DNA of 64,000 nucleotides from RUG11867 sp964472425 (GTDB taxonomy: Bacteria; Bacillota_I; Bacilli_A; RF39; UBA660). Each line of letters opens with the position of its first letter. Position 1 is the first letter of the stretch. A program made the translations under genes and the position numbers. The DNA lies in assembly GCA_964472425.1 (NCBI GenBank), contig CAYYLF010000001.1, positions 1-64,000 on the forward strand, in the 5' to 3' direction. Under the pieces are notes generated by a model, which had not been told where the DNA came from, did no database searches, and saw nothing but the letters and a program-made list of their open reading frames with translations. Shown one piece after another: positions 59,358-64,000 of this stretch.

Positions 59358-59680
59358 AGTATTTTGTGATGTTACTTGCCATGACTTTAATCGGGTCGGT
59401 TGCATCTTTCTTTTTAAAGAAGGCTTCTAGGAGTGAAACGATAGTAGATTTGGTGAAAAATAAACACATATACATCGGCGGTTTTTTGTATTTGACGTCG
59501 GCGGTCATCAACATAATCGTTTTGAGATATTTAGATTATTCGGTCGTCTTGCCACTTACGGCTGTCACGTACATATGGACTCTTTGTATTTCGCAGGTTT
59601 TTTTGGGCGAGAAAATCACTTTCAAGAAGGTCCTCGGAATCGTCTTCATCTTAGTGGGAGCTGTTTTTATTGCTTGGTAA
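59354..59680 (+). CDS. SMR/EamA-type half transporter, second of a pair
   Basis: The 108-residue product has four helices (FVMLLAMTLIGSVASFFLKK, IYIGGFLYLTSAVINIIVLR, VVLPLTAVTYIWTLCISQVF, and the last VLGIVFILVGAVFIAW). The paired small proteins with ATGA-type overlap resemble ArnE/ArnF, the undecaprenyl-phosphate-aminoarabinose flippase halves. It is the last gene of the operon; no strong terminator is visible before murA. Confidence 0.72.
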   Translation: MKYFVMLLAMTLIGSVASFFLKKASRSETIVDLVKNKHIYIGGFLYLTSAVINIIVLRYLDYSVVLPLTAVTYIWTLCISQVFLGEKITFKKVLGIVFILVGAVFIAW

Positions 59681-59724
59681 AATGCTAGGTAGGTCGATAA
59701 TTTTGTCGTTTAATTCATTTTGAA

Positions 59725-59753
59725 TTGACTTTGTGACTTAGATATCATATAGT
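59725..59753 (+). promoter_or_regulatory. murA promoter
   Basis: TTGACT (59725-59730) and TATAGT (59748-59753) with a 17-base spacer. The predicted start at about 59760 almost coincides with the murA start codon, so the messenger may be leaderless. Confidence 0.65.
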
Positions 59754-59760
59754 TAGAGTA

Positions 59761-61023
59761 GTGATGGATATGAAGAAAATTGTTATTAATGGGAACAGGC
59801 CTCTTTCGGGAACAATCAACATAAGTGGAGCGAAGAATAGTGTAGTAGCCTTGATTCCGGCGGCCATTTTGACCGAGGAAACGGTCGAGATACTCAATAC
59901 GCCCGAACTCACGGATACGGATAATCTCAGGAAGATAATCGAAATTTTGGGTGGGAAGATAGAGTTTGGCAAGGGACAGATGAAGATAGACGGCAAGAAC
60001 GTCGTTTCTAATCCAATTCCAGCCGAATTGTCCGATAAACTCAGGGCTTCTTATTATTTCATGGGTGCTTTGCTCGGGAGGTTTAAGCGCGTCGTCATCA
60101 ATTTTCCGGGCGGGTGCAAGATAGGCAAAAGACCGATAGATTTGCACTTGAAGGCTTTTAGAAAGATGGGTGCGATTATAGTTCGCGATGGGGATAGGTA
60201 TACTCTTACTGCCGAAGATTTGCATGGAGCCAACATTTTACTCGATTTTCCGAGTGTAGGTGCGACTATCAACATTTTGATGGCAGCTACTTTAGCTAAT
60301 GGGGTGACCGTCATAGAGAATGCGGCTATGGAACCAGAAATAATCAACATCATCTCTTTGCTCAACAACATGGGAGCAAAAATCGTCGGAGGTGGAACTC
60401 ATACCATCAGAATCGAAGGGGTCGCTAGACTCAGTGGAGCGGTAGTCGAAGTTATTCCCGATAGAATCGAGGCCGGGACTTATATGATGGTCGGGGCTTT
60501 GATGGGAGAAAATTTGCGAATTGCGAATGTCATTCCGAAACACGTCGAGATACTTCTTTCGAAAATGCGGGATATGGGTGTCGATTTTACGGTCGAGGAC
60601 GATGCGGTCATTTTCAATAGAGTGGCTCGTCTGGAAGCAATCGACATCAAGACCTTGGTTTATCCCGGATTTCCGACAGATTTAGGTCAACCGATGGCCG
60701 TGTTGCTCGCCGCGGCGGATGGTGAGTCGCGATTCCTGGAGACCATTTACGAGAGTCGGGGCGGTCATTATCCCGAGTTGGTAAAGATGGGAGCAAATAT
60801 CGAGTATACTCCAGCAAGTGCGATAATCAAAGGACCGTGTAAGCTCGTCGGGGCCGAGGTTTCGGCTAGCGATTTGCGAGCGGGTGCGGCTCTCATGATT
60901 GCAGGATTGGTCGCGGAAGGTACGACAAAAATTTCGAACATAGAATACATACTGCGCGGGTACGAGGATTTAGTCGATAAGTTGTCCGCGGTCGGGGCCG
61001 ATATACGCATCGTGGACGAATAA
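59761..61023 (+). CDS. murA: UDP-N-acetylglucosamine 1-carboxyvinyltransferase MurA
   Basis: The 420-residue enzyme makes the first committed step of peptidoglycan synthesis from UDP-GlcNAc and PEP. The active-site loop PGGCKIGKRPIDLHL with the reactive Cys near 119 is present, as are NISGAKNSVVALIPA and FPTDLGQPMAVLL. GTG 59761, ATG 59764 and ATG 59770 are possible starts; no clear ribosome site is visible. In Bacillus murA paralogues lie in the rpoE/prfA neighbourhood, so the location supports synteny interrupted by the glycan locus. Confidence 0.95.
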   Translation: MMDMKKIVINGNRPLSGTINISGAKNSVVALIPAAILTEETVEILNTPELTDTDNLRKIIEILGGKIEFGKGQMKIDGKNVVSNPIPAELSDKLRASYYFMGALLGRFKRVVINFPGGCKIGKRPIDLHLKAFRKMGAIIVRDGDRYTLTAEDLHGANILLDFPSVGATINILMAATLANGVTVIENAAMEPEIINIISLLNNMGAKIVGGGTHTIRIEGVARLSGAVVEVIPDRIEAGTYMMVGALMGENLRIANVIPKHVEILLSKMRDMGVDFTVEDDAVIFNRVARLEAIDIKTLVYPGFPTDLGQPMAVLLAAADGESRFLETIYESRGGHYPELVKMGANIEYTPASAIIKGPCKLVGAEVSASDLRAGAALMIAGLVAEGTTKISNIEYILRGYEDLVDKLSAVGADIRIVDE

Positions 61024-61071
61024 AATAGCATGGTCCATACACCTATCGAAGGCAAAGAATAATTTCAGGGG

Positions 61072-61099
61072 TTGACTTTTGTAAAAAAATCAGTATAAT
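61072..61099 (+). promoter_or_regulatory. Promoter TTGACT-16-TATAAT
   Basis: TTGACT (61072-61077) and TATAAT (61094-61099) with a 16-base spacer, upstream of the 61130 gene. Confidence 0.7.
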
Positions 61100-61129
61100 A
61101 TGCTTTGTTTCGAAAGGGGATTTTTAATA

Positions 61130-62680
61130 ATGGCAAATAAGAGACAAAAGAAGAAGCAAGCCCGAAGATTAGAGGCTGCTAAGTTAGAACAATTGAGAAT
61201 AGATAGTGAGAATCTATCAAAAGAGACTTCACTTTGGGTAGAAGATGACAATTTAGTTGGACAAATCGAAGACGACAAGGATTCATCTTCAATTGAGGAA
61301 GAAGTCGAAAAAATTGAAGAAGAAGAGGAGAACGAAAAAGGGTTCGGTTTCTGGTTTAAAAGAAACAAGGTCAAAGTTTGCGCGGCAGCGGCAGCTTTCC
61401 TCTTGGTCGGGGGCGTAAGTATTTATGCATTCGGACCATTTGGTAAGAACAAAAACAAAGATAATAATAAGGACCCTAAGGAGTCCGAGACGACATTCGT
61501 AGATCCAACTATGGAGCCAACTAGTGAACCTAGTTATGCCGTGCCTAATCCTAGCGAATGGATTACTCTCGACCCCGAACCTAGTGAGTCATTAGAAATC
61601 GTAGATCCAGAGCCAACCGTTTCTATACCGGCTGGGGTGGTGACTTGGAGACCAAATGGTAAACCTGTATTACCTTCATTGAATCCAATCAATTCAGAAG
61701 AAGTACATACTTTTGGAGAATGGGCTTACTTCGATAAGGATAACGAGTCTAGGACTTGTGCGGATTGTGGTGTAGTCGAATACAGACCACACTTATTTAC
61801 GCACAATAAAACGTTTACTCAACTCGGAAACAATGGTAAGCACGCTGTAAAAGATGTAGTTCATTGTGAGAGTTGTGGGTTCGATACAGTTTTGAGTTAT
61901 GAGGAGTCTTGTAATCTCGAAGTTACTACTTACGATTCTAAGTACGAATATTTGGTATGTTCCGATTGTGGGGTGAAGCTAAAAAGGGAGCATAAACTCG
62001 ACAAAGGGACGGATTACGGAAGTGGAATCACTTACAAATGTACTAACAAGGGATGTAATTATACGAAGGCAATAGACTACGATCCAGTTCATTCGGATGA
62101 CGATTTCGGGCATACAAACGAACCAAGTTATTCGGATGACCCGGTCATCACGAGTAGACCTACACCTCCTCCATCAGCTGCACCTAGTGCTGCACCATCT
62201 GCGGAGCCTTCGGCTGAACCTTCGGCAGAGCCTAGTGCTGAACCTTCGGCAGCACCTTCAGATCCTACCCATGGCGGTTTGAATCCAGATGTCGTCGTGA
62301 CAGATGCACCACCATCTGAGTCGGATGAGTGGGGCAAAGGTGACGTCGAGGTTCCAGGCCAAAGCCCAGATCCAGTCGAATCAGACGAATGGGGAACAGG
62401 CGATGTAGAAATGCCTAGTAAGCAACCTGAACAAAACAATAATCAAAACGATAACAACAATAATCTCGGTAGTGATGACGAGGACGAGTTTGGAATGCCA
62501 GACGATATGGAGACACCTATTAAAAAGGCTAGTGACCCAGAACCGGCTCCAGCACCACAGCCTACTCCTGTAGCAGCTTTACAAGGAAAAATAGACTTTT
62601 TGAAGAGTCTAAAAGACAATTTGATGGCTTGGATGCCTAATGCAAATATGGACGACTCAAAGAAGGGTCCTAGACTCTAA
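61130..62680 (+). CDS. Membrane-anchored extracellular protein with CxxC ribbons and low-complexity repeats
   Basis: Start ATG 61130 (MANKRQKKKQARRLEAAKLE) follows AAAGGGGA. About 516 residues: a long charged cytoplasmic N-terminus, one helix near 94-112 (VCAAAAAFLLVGGVSIYAFG), then an outside region. Outside are four CxxC-type zinc-ribbon-like motifs (TCADCGVV, HCESCGFD, VCSDCGVK, CTNKGCNY) from about 202 to 312. Then come Pro-Ser/Ala-Glu repeats (SAEPSAEPSAEP), two SDEWGxGDVE repeats and an Asn-rich spacer. The four ribbons are unusual for an exposed protein. It may be a surface structural or binding protein. Family unknown. Confidence 0.65.
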   Translation: MANKRQKKKQARRLEAAKLEQLRIDSENLSKETSLWVEDDNLVGQIEDDKDSSSIEEEVEKIEEEEENEKGFGFWFKRNKVKVCAAAAAFLLVGGVSIYAFGPFGKNKNKDNNKDPKESETTFVDPTMEPTSEPSYAVPNPSEWITLDPEPSESLEIVDPEPTVSIPAGVVTWRPNGKPVLPSLNPINSEEVHTFGEWAYFDKDNESRTCADCGVVEYRPHLFTHNKTFTQLGNNGKHAVKDVVHCESCGFDTVLSYEESCNLEVTTYDSKYEYLVCSDCGVKLKREHKLDKGTDYGSGITYKCTNKGCNYTKAIDYDPVHSDDDFGHTNEPSYSDDPVITSRPTPPPSAAPSAAPSAEPSAEPSAEPSAEPSAAPSDPTHGGLNPDVVVTDAPPSESDEWGKGDVEVPGQSPDPVESDEWGTGDVEMPSKQPEQNNNQNDNNNNLGSDDEDEFGMPDDMETPIKKASDPEPAPAPQPTPVAALQGKIDFLKSLKDNLMAWMPNANMDDSKKGPRL

Positions 62681-62696
62681 AAAATGATAAATTTTT

Positions 62697-62722
62697 AAGA
62701 AGCCCGAAAAAGGGCTTTTTGC
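62697..62722 (+). terminator. Terminator after the CxxC surface protein
   Basis: AAGCCC (62700-62705) and GGGCTT (62712-62717) followed by TTTT. Confidence 0.8.
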
Positions 62723-62735
62723 ATGCAAAAAACAC

Positions 62736-62763
62736 TTGACTTTTGAAAAAAATGTAGTAGAAT
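62736..62763 (+). promoter_or_regulatory. Promoter TTGACT-16-TAGAAT
   Basis: TTGACT (62736-62741) and TAGAAT (62758-62763), spacer 16, upstream of the 62797 gene. Confidence 0.65.
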
Positions 62764-62796
62764 ATCTGTAATCAATTTAAGGGGGAAAATATCTTT

Positions 62797-63396
62797 ATGA
62801 GAAAAAGGGGTATCATAGCGACCGTAATATTCGTCACCGTATTGGTGTCAGCAATACCAGTCGTTAGCAACTTATTCGATATTTATAACGAACCGTTAGA
62901 TTTAGATTCACCTCTCGTCTTCAACGACCGAGAGAGTGCACCAGATGAAGAAAGCGAATCGTCGAAGAACGAACAGGACGAGGAGCCACTAGAAGATGAT
63001 AGTTTGGAAGCGACAGAGATAGCAGATTATCAAGTAATCTTGAGTGACGAGAAACTGACGGGAGTACAAGTAGTTCAAAGTGACTTTTCTGTAACGGTCA
63101 CGGGAACTTTATTTAGAAACAGTGTCAGTCCTCGAGGACAATTATCTTTTGACTTCTATGCACCAAAAGAATTACCAGAAGAAACATTGAAGAATTTGAG
63201 TGTGGTTTTGCCGAGTGAAGGCAATAAAACATACACTCAAAAGAAAGACAAAATTTTAGAAAGGAATAAAAAGGGGGATTTATATTTTACTTTAGCATTG
63301 AATGCGAATTCTAGAAAATCTGTGCCGGTCGAAGTCGATTGGGGAGACGGATTTATAATCACTTATTTGATAGTATTCAACTTGTCGATAAGATAG
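62797..63396 (+). CDS. Secreted or membrane-anchored protein, unknown function
   Basis: The 199-residue product starts after AAGGGGGAAAA with a hydrophobic segment (GIIATVIFVTVLVSAIPVVS), then an acidic Ser/Glu stretch (DEESESSKNEQDEEP), then a beta-rich domain (YQVILSDEKLTGVQVVQSDF; LYFTLALNANSRKSVPVEVD). No family recognised. Each of the three genes after murA has its own strong promoter, implying independent but similar expression of exported proteins. Confidence 0.55.
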   Translation: MRKRGIIATVIFVTVLVSAIPVVSNLFDIYNEPLDLDSPLVFNDRESAPDEESESSKNEQDEEPLEDDSLEATEIADYQVILSDEKLTGVQVVQSDFSVTVTGTLFRNSVSPRGQLSFDFYAPKELPEETLKNLSVVLPSEGNKTYTQKKDKILERNKKGDLYFTLALNANSRKSVPVEVDWGDGFIITYLIVFNLSIR

Positions 63397-63419
63397 TTCA
63401 AAAAATGATTAATAGTACT

Positions 63420-63448
63420 TTGACATTCATAGTGTTAAATGATAGAAT
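63420..63448 (+). promoter_or_regulatory. Promoter TTGACA-17-TAGAAT
   Basis: TTGACA (63420-63425) and TAGAAT (63443-63448) with a 17-base spacer, upstream of the 63481 gene. Confidence 0.7.
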
Positions 63449-63480
63449 ATAGTTTGCAATTTATTTTAGGAGGTTTATTT

Positions 63481-64000
63481 ATGGCAACTAATAATAAAAA
63501 AGTTAAGAATGTAGCATTGGGAGTTACTGCGGTTACGGCTGCAGTTGCCAGTGCATATACAATTACAAATTTGATGTTTAAGGAAAGGGATTATAGCGAT
63601 GTTTTGGTCGAGTCTGCGAAGAAGTACGTAGAGAACAACAACTTGACTATCGATTCTAAGTTGGTAGTAGGCGTACCTGAGCTTCGCGAGTCTGGAAGTT
63701 TAGTCAAAGATTTGGGCGGAAACTTCGACGACGACAGTTGTGCGGTCGGTAACGACGACGGAAGTCTCACGGCGCATGAAGCATGTCCTGTCCCACTCGC
63801 AGATGAAAATGAGGAAGTTGCAGAGTTAGCTTATAATTTGAGTTCTACGTTCCAGAAAGGTACTATTTCGGGAGTCGATTATAAGAGATTAGCAGTCAGC
63901 GTAGTTTTCAATAAACCAGTTAGTGTCCAAGGCGGTATCGATTGGACTGTTTCCAGTGATGGAAGAACTGCTACCAAGTATTACTATGCGCAAGAAAGCG
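63481..64000 (+). CDS. Membrane-anchored protein, N-terminal part (cut by window edge)
   Basis: ATG 63481 follows TTTAGGAGGTTT. The frame stays open to the window end, giving at least 173 residues. It begins MATNNKKVKNVALGVTAVTA, with a hydrophobic segment near 10-32, and then reads ADENEEVAELAYNLSSTFQK, GTISGVDYKRLAVSVVF and GGIDWTVSSDGR, a beta-rich domain. It shares the short basic N-terminus plus single helix layout with its two upstream neighbours. Family unknown; the C-terminus is not visible. Confidence 0.65.
   Translation, partial: MATNNKKVKNVALGVTAVTAAVASAYTITNLMFKERDYSDVLVESAKKYVENNNLTIDSKLVVGVPELRESGSLVKDLGGNFDDDSCAVGNDDGSLTAHEACPVPLADENEEVAELAYNLSSTFQKGTISGVDYKRLAVSVVFNKPVSVQGGIDWTVSSDGRTATKYYYAQES

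Overview
The window reads as the replication-origin region of a low-GC Gram-positive bacterium of the Bacilli type. The order rpmH-rnpA-yidC-khpB-mnmE-mnmG-rsmG-noc lies on one side of dnaA and dnaN-recF-gyrB-gyrA on the other. Flanking blocks match Bacillus gene order: dnaX-ebfC-recR-bofA, holB-ricT-trmN6, pth-mfd-spoVT, metG-tatD-3D protein-rsmA-yabG, and rpoE-prfA-prmC-spoIIR-mntP. Sporulation genes (yabG, spoVT, spoIIR, ricT, a broken bofA) point to a spore-forming or recently asporogenous ancestor. Species cannot be named from the sequence; an uncultured gut Bacilli/Erysipelotrichia-like lineage is only a guess. TGA is used as a normal stop.

Layout. 1-8.1 kb: end of yabG, a 1591-residue surface protein, an HD-GYP protein, and an XRE-regulated pair of small genes. 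8.1-12.1 kb: rsmA, a 3D-domain protein, tatD and T-box-controlled metG. 12.1-22.1 kb: spoVT, mfd, pth, trmN6, ricT, holB, frameshifted bofA, recR, ebfC, dnaX, tadA and the SRP RNA, all on the minus strand. 22.1-23.1 kb holds no convincing gene. It carries an array in which parS sites (seven) alternate with Noc-binding palindromes (six), with DnaA-box-like 9-mers beside most parS sites. 23.1-32.3 kb: gyrA, gyrB, recF, a comK-family gene, dnaN, dnaA. 32.3-32.6 kb: oriC. From there genes run mainly on the plus strand through rsmG and a Noc/ParB protein, leading outward from the origin.

41-50 kb: two decayed PD-(D/E)XK transposase-type genes, a broken XRE regulator, a class A penicillin-binding protein, a DUF1934 protein, then rpoE-prfA-prmC-spoIIR-mntP. 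50-59.7 kb: a cell-surface glycan locus with two large GT-C-like membrane proteins, two GT2 glycosyltransferases, sugar-modifying enzymes and an SMR/EamA half-transporter pair. 59.7-64 kb: murA and three separately promoted exported or membrane-anchored proteins, the last cut by the window edge.

The most unusual element is the parS/NBS/DnaA-box array about 10 kb from oriC. It pairs with a single ParB-family gene in the noc position that keeps mostly Noc-type specificity residues and has no adjacent parA. Together they suggest a compact centromere-like locus where segregation, nucleoid occlusion and DnaA binding may be coupled.
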